This document shows, one piece after another, positions 53,328 to 64,000 of a stretch of DNA of 64,000 bases. Under the pieces are notes generated by a model, which saw only the letters and a program-made list of their open reading frames with translations, did not search any database and was not told the origin of the DNA. This DNA comes from Niebla homalea. Lineage: Eukaryota; Ascomycota; Lecanoromycetes; Lecanorales; Ramalinaceae. Position 1 is the stretch's first letter. Each line of letters starts with the position of its first letter. The translations under genes were made by a program, and so were the position numbers. Where the stretch lies: assembly GCA_019925105.1 (NCBI GenBank), contig JAHGAU010000001.1, forward strand, positions 434,001 to 498,000, given 5' to 3'.

Positions 53328-56275
53328 TCACTCATCGTCGCTAGCTTCACGATCAACGCTCATGCTATCTACATCGCTTTCATCTTCCTCGTTCGACAAC
53401 ACCCCATCTTGCATGGGCACAGCCTTCGAAATTTCGGCCGCCGAAGAAGTTGAGCGCTGGTTCAACTGCCCATTCTCAAATTCCCTCTCCTGTGCTCGGA
53501 TAGCTTCAGGATCTAGCACCCTTGCGTGCGCCAGTAAGTCAATAGAAGAGTCTGAGTCATCAGACTCGACAACGGAAGACTCCTGTGATGAAGGCCCCCA
53601 CTGCTCCGCGTGGGAATAATACCCATTCGTCTGAAAGTTGGAGTTGCGCACCCCTGGCATCAGCGAAGGGGTATGAGTGGGTGCAGACCCTTCCAATGAA
53701 AAGTCTTCGTCGCCGTCGTCGTCATCAACTTCACTGTCGCTCACATCCTCGGACTCAGAGGAGCTGGACGCTGCGTGAAGATAGGATGGTGGTGGGAGCT
53801 CTGAAGGTGGCATACTCATCTTGACCGCTGAGACGACCTTGCCATCCAGTGTGACGCTGCAAGAAGCCTCCTTCGACTCCCGAAATTCTTTGAATGCTTG
53901 CTGCGGAAGACTATGCAGGATACCCCGGACTCTACCCCGAGTGGACTTCCCAGGGGATCTGCGTCTGGAGCTGTATTCTGTCTGCACTTGGACGACAAAA
54001 TTGTCTTCAGGCACAACTCCCCCAATGCCAGACGCTTCCATCTGCAATGGGGTATCCTGGCCGCTCATAACGTCCGACAAAGACGTCTTAAGATCTTCGA
54101 GGTTCAGAGCGGTTGATGGAGACATGACACCACCGCTCTCGTCATGCTTTAGCAGCTGCACAAGAGCTGGGTCGTTTGCCTTTCCGAGTATACCAGTGTC
54201 TGACAGGCCACCGGTAGATACCATGGGCGAGCAACCAATCGGACTTTGAACGTATCTGTTGTAGAACAATTCATCTCGAATTGGCCTGTCAGGATCACCT
54301 CCAAGGTCGGTGCAAAAGTTGGCGCGATTGTAGAAGATGATTGGCCCATTCTCATGATTTCGGGCTCGCAGTCGACTCTGCCGTTCTCGAATTGCATTGG
54401 AGCTAGAGACATTGCCAGTGTTGCCGGTAGCAAAGTCTCTTGAGTCTGCGGAAGAGACTGATTCGCTCATCATGTCTGAACCATCCGAGTAAGTCGAACG
54501 AGCCGTGTGAAAGAATAATGGCTTGTAATCGAACGATTGAGATGCCGAGCCTGCAGTCTGCACAGGACGCCGTTTCGCACCGGTCTCGGGTGGGACAGAT
54601 AACGGATCAGGTTGGTCATCCTGAGTGGATAATTCAACAGAGGATGCCTGCTTGCTGGCGGAAAGACTTGTCTCCGACGACTTCCAATTACCCAGCACCT
54701 CACTATCTTCGCCGTCAGAGCTCAGCCGAGTACCTTCTGTCCCACCTAGCCACTTAATCTTGGTGCCATCTGGCGAGAGCTCGAATTTGGCACTGTAGTC
54801 CGCCACAGCCTTTCTGATGAATTCTGGGGTTACACTGAGGGTATGCAATTGAGCCATGCTAGTGACCAGATTGAGATAGACCCATCCACCATCGCCATCC
54901 GACATGACCTCACCCTTGTCCTCGGAATTCGTCAAACCTAGATGGCGTATGTAATCAATGTTATCTGATGGGACCTGGGCACGCTGCAAGTCCAGATCAA
55001 GTGGACGGGTTGGCCGCTGTTCAGGGCTTGCCGCACGACTTGTATCCGCGACTTTCGTATCAGTGTCGGCGCCGTCAGCAATATCCTTTGCTCGTTGCGC
55101 ATGTGCGTTGGCCTCCTCAATAGTTTCGACTTTCAGATCAGCATTGGGGGGCAGTATGTGAGCTTCACGTGTGCCTTCATTCCAGACCCGTTGACCGCAA
55201 GCCTCGATCTTGGTTCTGTCTGCCTCGGCTGCCGCCGTGGACACCTCCTGCTGTTGGTGAGATTGGTGTTGCGGGTTCGAAATGGCTCCCCGGCCTGTGA
55301 AGATCTGTTCAAGTCGTCGAACCACCAACTTGCTCTTGGCTTTTCCCGACATCATCAATGAGTCCTTTGGTAACATGTGCTTCGGTATGTTGTGTAGGTA
55401 GGAGTTGACATTCCTCTGGGTCGCCTTTGACGCATGAGCATGATCTGGCATACCATACATTGTACCGAAACCTGTGCCCAGACCAGACATGGAAGCGTAT
55501 GCCGAATCGATAGGCCTCGATCCCGATGTCGACGACGAGGATGGTTTGTTGGTGAAGACTCTAGACGTGGGGGCTGTTGATTGGGGTCGTATGAAACCAG
55601 TGCGTTGCGGTGATCCCTCCTCGATGCTCGAGGCAAAGCTTCGCAGAGTTTGCTCCAATTCCCGCTTCCTGTGTGCAGCCAAGCCGTGTATCCTCACCTC
55701 GAACAGCTTTTCTTCTTGCAGATGCGAGCAGTGCAACCTCTCATATTTCATGAGCTTCTTCCGTAACTTCTTGTTCTGCACGGTCAGATCATCGATCACA
55801 CTGCGGAAATCGTCACTGTCCTTATAAGGATTGGCGTCCATGCGAGCGAGCAGGGAAGCCGTCGGGGCGGTGGGACCAATCTTTGATGGACCTGCTGGGA
55901 TCGACCGATCCGAGTGGTGAGCAAGGACACTGCTTTCGGCTGAATCCCCTCGTCTTAGAAAAAAAGGAGGATCATCTGAGTAGAAGTCAGTCAAGATGTG
56001 AGAGGTATAGTCGGAGACAGCATACTATCGATGAAGGGAATATCTTTCGTTGCGGTAGCATCATTGTTGGCATGATCGAACCATTCGGCCGCCTTCTGAT
56101 GGCGGGCCTGACCGACATCCATGAATTTGGGGGAGGGGTCATCTGAGGACCCGGATTCAGTTTTGAGTCGTTTTGTATGCTCGAATGAGGGCGGGTTAGC
56201 AATGTGTGCGGGTCTTTTGCGGGTAGCCAGTGCAGGTGTGGGCGTCTGGACCCCTGAAAGTGTGGCCGTTTGCAT
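53328..56275 (-). CDS. frq: FREQUENCY circadian clock protein
   Basis: Central negative element of the fungal circadian oscillator. It binds FRH helicase and CK1 and inhibits the White Collar complex. Two exons (56026-56275, 53328-55975; 50-base intron) give 965 residues, close to Neurospora FRQ (about 989). Family marks include AAEWFDHANND near the start, NDPPFFLRRGDS formed across the intron, the coiled-coil/dimer region FRSVIDDLTVQNKKLRKKLMKYE, LFEVRIHGLAAHRKRELEQTLRSFA, SAYASMSGLGTG, and long Ser/Thr/Asp-rich stretches with many potential kinase sites and PEST-like parts. The C-terminus is acidic (DESDVDSMSVDREASDDE). The ATG at 56275 is the first in frame; upstream in-frame codons lack ATG. 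Long 5' DNA (56276-57949) fits a regulated clock gene. Confidence 0.92.
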
Positions 56276-57949
56276 GGCGAAGGAGATGTAATAGAAAAGT
56301 AAAAGCAATCGGAAGGTGGTTAGCTTGATAAGATGCCTGCCATTTGTCGGAGGATAGTCCGACGGTGTCTCCTGGTGGTTCACGTTGAACGCATGTTCTC
56401 TCCTTCCTTAATAATCAATCCGTCATCGAGATCGTCTGGAAATTGTCTGGGATGATCTCGCGGGTACCAGGATGATGTGGGCTGCCGTGGTCAAAAGCTG
56501 TCCGAGAAAGGATGAGGGCTGTTTGGTGGACCGGGATACTTTTGGCAGTAGGCAAGGACATGGGAAGGCTGCGAGAAGCAGTGACCAAGAGGAGAAGGAG
56601 ATATGAAGCTAAGAACGTGCAGCAATTGTGACACGAGGCAGGAATAAAGCACGGAACTGGAAGTAAAACTGGAACTGTATAATTTTGACTGTAAGAGACG
56701 AGCTGTACATGACCACACCGCAATTAAGCAGCAGTCCGTGTTGAACAGGCAGCGGCACCACGGGATGAATGACGGGCATCGCAAGTAGGAGCAGCATCAG
56801 CCATCAATGCCCGGGGGTTCAGACTTTGCATCTCGATGTCTGACAACGGCACCATGTCTGCAAGGGTCTCACTTTGAAATGGGTAGGGTTTGGCATTCTT
56901 GTTGGTTGATATACGATGCCTGTTGATGAAGCTCGATCTGTAGGCGCATTTTCGAGTCTAGTGTCCTCATTTCGGAATCGGACCAATGATCAGCTACCGA
57001 TGAGAGCATGACTCAGCGAAATGCTAGGCGGGATGGGCGGGGCGTTTGTAGGGCATCGTCGATGAGCCTCTTTGATGAAAGGGGCATTGGACATCATGTA
57101 CGAATCGAACAACATCAACCTTTGTTCGTCATCTTCGATGATGCCGGCGCAAATGCAACAAGGCAATGCAGGAACGTTCCTATCGGCTTACTGCATTTTC
57201 AAGCTTGACCCTGGGAGAGCATTCCAAGAATTATCAAGCGTATGAGTATGGAGATACATCCGAAGGAGTGTAGTCTCAGGCTGCAGCTCTGAGACGGAAG
57301 TCTGCGAACGTGGCGAGTGGCAAGTCCTCCTCTAGCCGCAGAAGTTGCCATCGGACGTATCTCCGACCCACATCACATGTCGATCAGCGCTCGGATAATG
57401 TGACTTGGCTTCGACACGCTTGTACGGAAGTACCGTGATCCTTGTGCTTATCATCATGTTTCCATTGCTCCCAAGGCTCGACCCATTAAGGTCTACCCCA
57501 CACCAAGGACCGTCTCACACTGCGTGCTAGAGCTCTCGGTGCTCTCGTTGCCTCCTAGATCATGGTCGAGCTCTGGATCTCCCATCAGATGGTGCCTTTG
57601 GCAAATTGAGCGCAGAAGCAGACTATGCTTCTCGCAAGCACGATAAAGGATCTCGGGATCCTTCTGACACGGATTTCGTCGCACCTCTCGTCCTGCAATG
57701 AGCTGTTTGCGCTGCGGATATTCTCTGTGCCTAGCTTACTTCTAGAGCTGTGAGGTGCCCAAGTCTCGGGCACAGTTATCACCTTGCCAATCGAGATGAG
57801 AGACCATTTCTGGCACGCTGCAGCCTCTTCAACCACTCAAATCCTTGCACGCTCTTTCTGATCGGCTTGGCGATAGGGGTCTCACCCAGACATCATCGTG
57901 ATTCAGCCTAGTTCTATAGATTCACCTGATCACTCAAATGCCTTTGCAA
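56276..57949. promoter_or_regulatory. Long upstream region of frq
   Basis: About 1.67 kb with no recognised gene. Short minus-strand frames (56415-56797) lie where the 5' leader would be and may act as upstream ORFs. GATC/CGAT-rich bits such as ATCGAGATCG near 56425 resemble White Collar target words, but such short matches are weak. Confidence 0.35.
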
Positions 57950-58473
57950 TTACGATAAGCGTAGGAAGCCCTTCCACTTATTGAGCTTTGCTCCTAGCCA
58001 AGAGCGTGTTGGTGCTTCTTCGAGCTCCTTTACAAGGTCTTTGTAGTGTGAAGGGTTTGATAACGGTTGCAGCATTCGTTCGGATAATGGGTACTGTTCA
58101 CGATCAGACATGCCTCGGTTTACATCGGGTTATAGCGTTTGCCTACCTTCTTCGTATACCGATCTTCGAGGAAAGAGTACAGTACATTCACCTGCTCCAG
58201 CTCTCCTTTCTCATCAAAGGGTCTGGGCGTTGGTACAGTAGCTTGCGCCTCATTTGCGACAATATTGTCCGATGATGCTGTGGTCGACGGCTTCAAACGC
58301 GCATCCATCCTATGGCGAAGTGCCTCCTGGAAGGATACGTCCGGTCGCAACATGTCCTTTGGCCATGATGTGATGATTCGTTGATAGTGCTTGGCTATAA
58401 TCTGGCAATTCGTCAACTTTGTTGATGTCTAGATCTAGATCTATTGCAGTGTACATACTTGCTTAGCTGCCAT
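57950..58473 (-). CDS. Cbp6/UQCC2-like complex III assembly factor
   Basis: Small mitochondrial protein needed, as in yeast Cbp6 with Cbp3, for cytochrome b synthesis and insertion. Three exons (58459-58473, 58147-58401, 57950-58093) give 137 residues. Exon 1 encodes only MAAKQ. The family core is IIAKHYQRIITSWPKDMLRPDVSFQEAL with the conserved W-P-K-D-LRP element. Then come a variable Thr/Ser stretch, LEQVNVLYSFLEDRYTKKYPLSERM across the second intron, and a C-terminal SHYKDLVKELEEAP. Introns are 57 and 53 bases and in phase. The assignment rests on the WPKD-LRP pattern and size and is fairly secure at family level. Confidence 0.75.
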
Positions 58474-58982
58474 TGCACCTGGTATGACACAAAGTAGCAA
58501 GGCCTTCAAAGAGTGGAAACAGTAATCAACAGATGGGAAGGCAGTGAAGCATTATTTATGAAGGTAATTGCCCGTCCAGCACCAAAATGAAAAGCAGAAT
58601 TGAAGTGCCAAGGCCTTGGGTGGCGCTACCTCGATGACCCTTCGATTCATCAGCCGCCGCCCTCAGCCGCCCGCATTCAGATTCCGACAAAGAACCACTT
58701 CGACCACGCGCACCGATCCTTATCCACAAGACCGCTGTGACCTCTTGGACCTCTTGAACCTGGTTCATCCCTTTCTCGACCTCGACAGTAGCCATCTTAT
58801 TCTCTTTAGATCCTAGAGACACGTACAGGGGCTCATCCAATAATGAGCGCCCAGCGCTATGAAAGGGTACGTTTGTCCCCCCATTTGGACCCCTTTGTGT
58901 CACAGCTAATACAATCAAAACCTCCGTGAGATCATTCACTAATTCACTCTAGATATCTCACGCTGATCATGACGAATCTACA
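58474..58982. other. Divergent upstream region, Cbp6-like and Bsd2-like genes
   Basis: About 510 bases; frames on both strands here have no family resemblance. It ends with the mini-ORF at 58969. Confidence 0.5.
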
Positions 58983-58986
58983 ATGA
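58969..58986 (+). promoter_or_regulatory. Upstream mini-ORF overlapping the next start codon
   Basis: ATG ACG AAT CTA CAA TGA. The TGA overlaps the ATG of the Bsd2-like gene (start at 58983) in an ATGA arrangement, so reinitiation or leaky scanning would set its translation. Confidence 0.55.
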
Positions 58987-60096
58987 CGGCTAGCTCTCCC
59001 CATGACCGGCAACCCTCTCCCTCCTCTCCACCGCCTTCCTTCAGATCTAGAACCTCTTCACCTTCAAGTCGACGACTTTTAGCTTCCGAAGACCCTATAG
59101 CTACCGACGCCGAACGAACGTTACATGATACTTTTGATGATGGATCGGATTCGGATGAGGCTGGGGACGCGGAAGATGACAGGCAGCGGTTAATGCGCAG
59201 CAATACTGCAGCATCTACGACGGGATCAAGAAGTATGTTTGGTGGCAACCGTCCGCAAGCTCAAACGAGATCCGCACACACTCCCAGCTCAGACACCCCT
59301 CATCCAGCCAATGTTCCCGCAAGACCTAATGCTGGACCTCACCCGTTCGCTTCCTTTTCACATTCGAACGATGGCGTCTTCGCCAATCTCAATGCAAAGC
59401 CAGAACGAGGGGAGAAGACCGAGGAGCAGCCACCAGTATGTATTTGATACTCTCCATCGGTTTTTGTCATTGTTGAAAATCCTCTAGTCCTACGAAGCCG
59501 CTGCAGCAGATGCGACTCCGCCCTACTGGGAAACTACTATCCTCGCACCTGGACATCTCAATTCCTCGGATGAAGTCTATGTGGACGGACTTCCGGTTGG
59601 CTCTCTCTTCTCATTCATGTGGAATGGCATGATCAGCATCTCCTTTGGCTTTGTCGGCTTCCTCCTCACCTACCTCTTACACACCACGCACGCTGCCAAG
59701 AACGGATCAAGAGGCGGTCTGGGTGTCACCCTGGTCAAGTACGGTTTTTCAATGCGCGCAAGCGCTCACAAGGGCAGCTCTGGAACCCCAAGTGCCGACA
59801 ATCCCGCTTTCGCTCCTCCTTCAGACCCTAACAGCCACGACTTTGATCCCAGTGCACAATCAGATAACATGGCGGCAGCAATGGCCCAGTCAGCGCAGAC
59901 TGCCTCAACGAGCAATGGAGGTGGTGTTGACTGGATCGCCTATGCGCTGATGATTGTGGGCTGGTTCATCCTTATAAGAGCGGTCAGCGACTTTATAAAA
60001 GCCCGCAAGCATGAGCAAATTGTGCTTGCCAGTCCTGATCGGGGATTGAACGTTCCCGTTGTTGCCGATAACGAAAGACCGGAAACTGCAGTCTGA
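58983..60096 (+). CDS. Bsd2/Ndfip-like Rsp5 adaptor membrane protein
   Basis: Adaptor that recruits the HECT ligase Rsp5/Nedd4 to Golgi and endosomal cargo such as metal transporters. Two exons (58983-59435, 59488-60096) give 353 residues. The N-terminal half is polar and disordered, Ser/Pro/Asp-rich. PPSYEAA, formed exactly across the intron, and PPYW are PY-type motifs that bind WW domains. Three hydrophobic segments follow, as in the family: FSFMWNGMISISFGFVGFLLTYLL (two closely spaced helices separated from a GGLGVTLVKYGFSM part) and DWIAYALMIVGWFILIRAV near the end. The Gly before the KYG segment is typical. A mini-ORF overlaps the start. Confidence 0.88.
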
Positions 60097-60571
60097 CAGA
60101 TTCACAGAGATGCCCGGGATTTTGTCATTTGTCATTTGTCATCGGTACGATCTGGAGTCACGACGGTGAAATCGGTCATTGTGAAAACGTTCAAGAGCTT
60201 GGAGTTTGGGTCAGGATCTATTTTCAAACCACAAGCTTCTCACTCAAAGTATCTCTTATCTGGATTCTTTTTCTTCCAGCCTTGCCAGCTTGGTTCGCGG
60301 TATCTAAGCTTTTCAATTGTTGGGCGGCTTATGCCAAGACCCTGATATCCCGGCGAATGCAAAACCCCCCGATGATTCCGTCACAAAGGCATTTCGGGGT
60401 GCTTCCCTCGGCCTGCATTTCTTGGCCTCTTTCCTCTTGGCTTCAATCTTCTATCTGTCCAGGATTGCATTGTGTGCTTTGCGTTGTCTGTGTGTTTTTT
60501 CGCTTGTCTCTTGTCTCTTGCGTGGGTGTTGGTATCGCTCTTTAGGCCTCTTGGCCACATCTCCCCTCTCA
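60097..60571. other. Intergenic, upstream of NADH dehydrogenase gene
   Basis: About 475 bases, pyrimidine-rich near its end. No separate gene seen. Confidence 0.5.
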
Positions 60572-62508
60572 ATGGCTTCGCTACGTCGCACAAAACTTCC
60601 AGTTTCGCTGCTCAAGCTGTCCCATCCCAAAAAATGCCCACCACACATCCCAGCGCGGTCATTCTCTTCGAGCCCCAAGAGACTCGCAACCCTAGGGCTC
60701 GATGCCTTGGACGCGGGCAAGGGTGACAGGGAGCGAATAGTCATTCTAGGATCAGGATGGGCTGGTCTTTACCATGAACATCTATATACATAACGGGGGG
60801 GACGCTGATCTTTTGTGTCTATCAGGCTATGTCCTCTCCCAGAAACTAGCATCCAAATTCCAGACCGTCGTGATATCCCCCCGAAACTACTTCGTCTTCA
60901 CCCCCCTCCTCAACTCCGCCGCAGTCGGCACCCTTGAATTCCGTAACGCCCTCGAACCCGTTCGCAATCGCCGCAAGCCGAATGTGGAATACATGCAAGC
61001 CTGGGCCGACGACGTGGACTTCTCCGCCAAGACCGTCACGGTCGAAGAGTCTGTGGTAGACCAGCGTACCGGCAAGGGGGGCATCCTCTCCGAACCAGAC
61101 CCATATCGCAACTCCTCCCTCACCGACATGAAGATGGAGAAGTTCGGCAAACGTCGCGAGGGGAAACGCTTCGACATCACCTACGACAAATTAGTCGTCG
61201 CCGTCGGCTGCTACTCCCAAACCTTCAACACCAAGGGCGTCCGCGAAAACGCCTACTTCATGAAGGACGTCGGCGACGCGCGCCGCATCCGGAAACGCGT
61301 GCTCGAGTGCTTCGAGATCGCCTCGCTACCGACCACCGCCGAATCGCTGCGCAAGCAACTCCTCCGCTTCGCCATCATCGGCGGCGGTCCCACCGGCATG
61401 GAATTCGCCGCCGAGCTCTCCGACCTCATCCACACGGACCTCTCCCGCATCTACCCGCGCCTGGCCCCCATGGTCCGCATCACGGTCCACGACGTGGCCG
61501 CCAAGGTGCTCAGCATGTTCGACGAGAAACTGGCCAAGTACGCCATGTCGACCTTCACCCGGCAGGGGGTCGCCATCAAGACCAACTCGGCCGTGTCGGA
61601 GCTGCGGCGCGGGCTGCCGCACACCCACGGCGACGGCTCCGCCGAGGAAGTCGCCGACGCGCAGGGCTGCTACACCCTCACCACGGCCGAGGACGGCGAC
61701 GTCGGCGTGGGCATGTGCGTCTGGAGCACGGGCAACATGATGAACCCGTTCGTGAAGCGCTGCCTCCGCAAGACCTCCCGCTTCCCCGCCGCCTCCGCCG
61801 TCATCTCCCCCGACAGCAGCGTCCGCACCCCGGAGGCGCTGCCGAGCCGGGACTGGATGATCGAGGCGCACCCGCGCACGGGCGCCGTGGTGGTGGATTC
61901 GCACCTCCGCGTGCAACTGCGCTCGCGGACGACTCGCGATAACAACCCCACTGCTGCACCATCATCATCATCCTCCTCTTCCTCAGCAGCAGCAGCACCC
62001 CCGCAGCCGCCACAGCCGCCCTGACCGACGTCTACGCCTTGGGCGACAACGCCGCCATCCGACACCACAACCTGCCCGCCACCGCGCAGACCGCGACGCA
62101 GCAAGCCGTCTGGCTCGCCAAGGCCATCAACAGCGGCGGCACCAGCACCACACCACCGTTCGCCTTCAAGAACAACGGGATCATGGCGTATGTGGGCAAC
62201 GCGCGCGCGATCGTGGACACCCCCGGGGAGTCGACGCCGGATATCAGTGGGCGGAGCGCGTGGCTGGTGTGGAGGGGGGTGTACCTGGGGATGAGTGTGA
62301 GCTGGCGGAATCGGGTGTTGATCCCGACGTATTGGTGAGTCTGTTGTTGTTGTTCCTCTCACTGTTTTTGTTTCTTTTTTGGGGGAGGGAGAAGGGGTGG
62401 GGGGAAAGCTTAGAGGGGAGAGGGGGAATGAAGTGTGTAAGGCTGACCTTTTGTAAATGTGGCAGGTTGTTGAATTGGCTCTTTGGGAGGGATATTACGC
62501 GGTTCTAG
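60572..62508 (+). CDS. Alternative (type II) NADH dehydrogenase, mitochondrial; apparent frameshift
   Basis: FAD enzyme that passes electrons from NADH to ubiquinone without pumping protons. Three exons (60572-60764, 60826-62334, 62466-62508). A basic presequence is followed by IVILGSGWAG (FAD Rossmann), completed across the first intron, then NYFVFTPLLNSAAVGTLEFR, IIGGGPTGMEFAAELSDL (NADH site), CVWSTGN, and later DVYALGDNA and LPATAQTATQQAVWLAKAI. The C-terminus ends WLLNWLFGRDITRF. Between HLRVQLRSR (about 61915) and ALTDVYALGD (62015) the frame shifts by one base inside TCN/CAG trinucleotide tracts. No GT donor gives an intron of the right phase. Exon lengths sum to two over a multiple of three, which agrees with one lost base or an unrecognised splice. 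Confidence 0.82.
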
Positions 62509-62888
62509 ATGCGTTTCGTGGATGTTTGTCAAGGTTTCGATGCAGGGGAAAACGTGGTTATGAATGAGAGATGATGTTATGAATAACCTGAAGTTTGGCG
62601 TTCGGGCAGAAAGGGGGCGGGAAGCTGGAAAGCACAATTTATAGACGGTGGCAAAAGGTTTTATCACATCGCATAAAAGGCGAAGGCGTCCCAAAACGAA
62701 ATAACATAGAATACATTATGAGCAATCCTTACCGAAACGTCCCGTCGCTATGAGGCTTATTGTATGCAATGCTCGCAACATATTCCTCACCCCTTTCCTA
62801 CCTGCCATTCTGAGGCTCCTACTCCTGAATAGTCACCCCATGAGCCCACGCTCCCAAACACCCCATCCTCAAACCCCTTCTTCCCCCA
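62509..62888. other. Convergent intergenic region
   Basis: About 380 bases between the 3' ends of the NADH dehydrogenase and arginase genes. No feature recognised. Confidence 0.5.
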
Positions 62889-64000
62889 TCACAACAGCGT
62901 ATCCCCCAACGCGCACCTCACCAAACTCACGCCCGCCCTGACCGTCGCATCGATGCCCTGCTCCTCCAACATCGGATTGACCTCCACCAGATCCATCGCC
63001 ACCAGACTCCCCGTCTCATGCACGCACTCGCAGATGAAATCCCCCTCCCTCAATGTCAGACCGCCTCGGACTGGGGTGCCGGTGCTGGGCGCCCACTGCG
63101 GATCCAGCGCGTCGACGTCGAAGGAGAGATGGATGGGCGTGTCGGTACCGATGTGCGCCAGGGCCATATCCATGACTTTGCCGATGCCGTGACTGTGGTG
63201 TGCATTGACCATGTATCAGCCTTAGCAGCCCCCCTTTGCAACAACAACGACGACGAACTTTTGTTGCAACCAATTCTCCAGACGATAGGCAAGAGAAGGG
63301 TGATAAAAGAGGGAAAGGGAACGAACGGACGTACCGATCGATATCATGCATACTAAACGCCCTCACGCCCTCCCGCCTCAAGATCTCCTTCTCCCCGCGA
63401 TCGATGTCCCGCAAGCCGATGTAGACCAATTTTCTCGTGCTCAGCCGCTGCGGCCGCCCCGCCGCCGACACGGTCTCATCCAACCATGCGAATTTCTCAT
63501 CTTTGGCGAGACCGGTGAGGAAGGCGACGGGCATGCCGTGCACGTTCCCGCTATCGGACGTTTCGGGGGTGTTGATGTCGGCGTGGGCGTCCACCCAGAT
63601 GACGGCCATGTCTCTGCCGGTCCTGTGTGGATGGTCAGGGGTTTAATACTGTTTTGCTTTCTCCAGTTGGCCGGAACATGACCGTGTGTGTATGTGTGAG
63701 GCACGACCCAGTAGAGGATGAGAATGCTTCAAAGACGTACGCACCGTTCCCTCACCCCTCTGGCAACACCACTGACGGTCCCAATGGCGATGGAATGATC
63801 GCCTCCTAGGGTCAACACCATCCTCCCTTCTTTAGCATGCTCGTATACTTGTTTTGACAACGCTTCTGTGACGCGGGAGACGGAAAGGGGGTTCTTCATG
63901 CCTCGATGCGGCGGGTCGGTGGAGGGGAGGACGGAGGAGTAGGTGTGGACGGTGTTGTCGTGGTGGAGGGTGTAGGACAAGTCTGTGGAGAGCTGGGTGA
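62889..64000 (-). CDS. Arginase (5' end beyond right edge)
   Basis: Hydrolyses arginine to ornithine and urea with a binuclear Mn centre. Exons seen: 63745-64000 (continues past the edge), 63335-63622, 62889-63192; introns 122 and 142 bases. Metal ligands are present in LTLGGDHSIAIG (His), WVDAHADINTPETS (DAHAD), and LSFDVDALDP (DxD). GNVHGMPVAFLTG and GVSLVRCALGDTLL complete the family pattern. Frames join cleanly as RERTGRDMAVIWVDAHAD and HDIDRHGIGKVM. The N-terminal about 60-70 residues lie outside the window. Equivalent to yeast CAR1 and Aspergillus agaA. Confidence 0.93.

Noticed and set aside
53242..53619. Plus-strand frames across the frq coding region
   Set aside because: Shadows of the long frq exon. 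An antisense frq transcript is possible in principle, but a frame alone does not show it.
58556..58939. 127-codon minus-strand frame upstream of the Bsd2-like gene
   Set aside because: No motif, and it overlaps the shared promoter. A plus-strand frame over the same bases is equally open.

Overview
The window is from a filamentous ascomycete (Pezizomycotina). Genes are split by many short GT-AG introns, mostly 45-80 bases. It carries Zn2Cys6 regulators, secondary-metabolite genes and a FREQUENCY-type clock gene. A frq gene argues for Dothideomycetes, Leotiomycetes or Sordariomycetes rather than Eurotiales. No species is claimed.

Layout. 0-8.5 kb: a Zn2Cys6 regulator (cut by the left edge), an SDR, the rRNA modifier Tsr3, the Golgi adaptor GGA and a secreted-type one-TM surface protein. 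10.8-23.5 kb: a metabolite cluster built around an NRPS-like A-T-TE enzyme of the aryl-quinone/furanone type, with two P450s, a rhodopsin/PTH11-like membrane protein and an O-methyltransferase, all open. 25-32 kb: an F-box-like gene, then a small secreted repeat peptide gene (28547-28858, minus) facing a complete UstYa/DUF3328 oxidase gene with two intact HxxHC motifs (30198-31352, plus). This pair looks like an undescribed fungal RiPP locus and is the main discovery candidate. 31.7-38 kb: an SDR relic, a terpene synthase with one nonsense codon and a P450 with one single-base frameshift, which reads as a terpenoid cluster that has just been lost. 39.6-42.2 kb: an App1-like phosphatidate phosphatase and an enoyl-CoA hydratase. 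42.3-47 kb: a tRNA-like Pol III element and broken copies of an esterase, an aquaporin and a Zn2Cys6 regulator. 47.5-64 kb: housekeeping genes, namely a large mitochondrial-type protein, succinyl-CoA:3-ketoacid CoA transferase, FREQUENCY, a Cbp6-like complex III factor, a Bsd2/Ndfip-like adaptor, an alternative NADH dehydrogenase and arginase (cut by the right edge).

How they fit. The conserved flanks enclose a roughly 40 kb accessory block with three separate metabolite modules: NRPS-like, candidate RiPP and terpenoid. The first two are open. The terpenoid module and the 42-47 kb stretch carry many single-base lesions, often in homopolymers, so gene decay and base-calling error both need to be considered. 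All exon structures were worked out by eye from splice signals, reading frame and family motifs. No database search was run.
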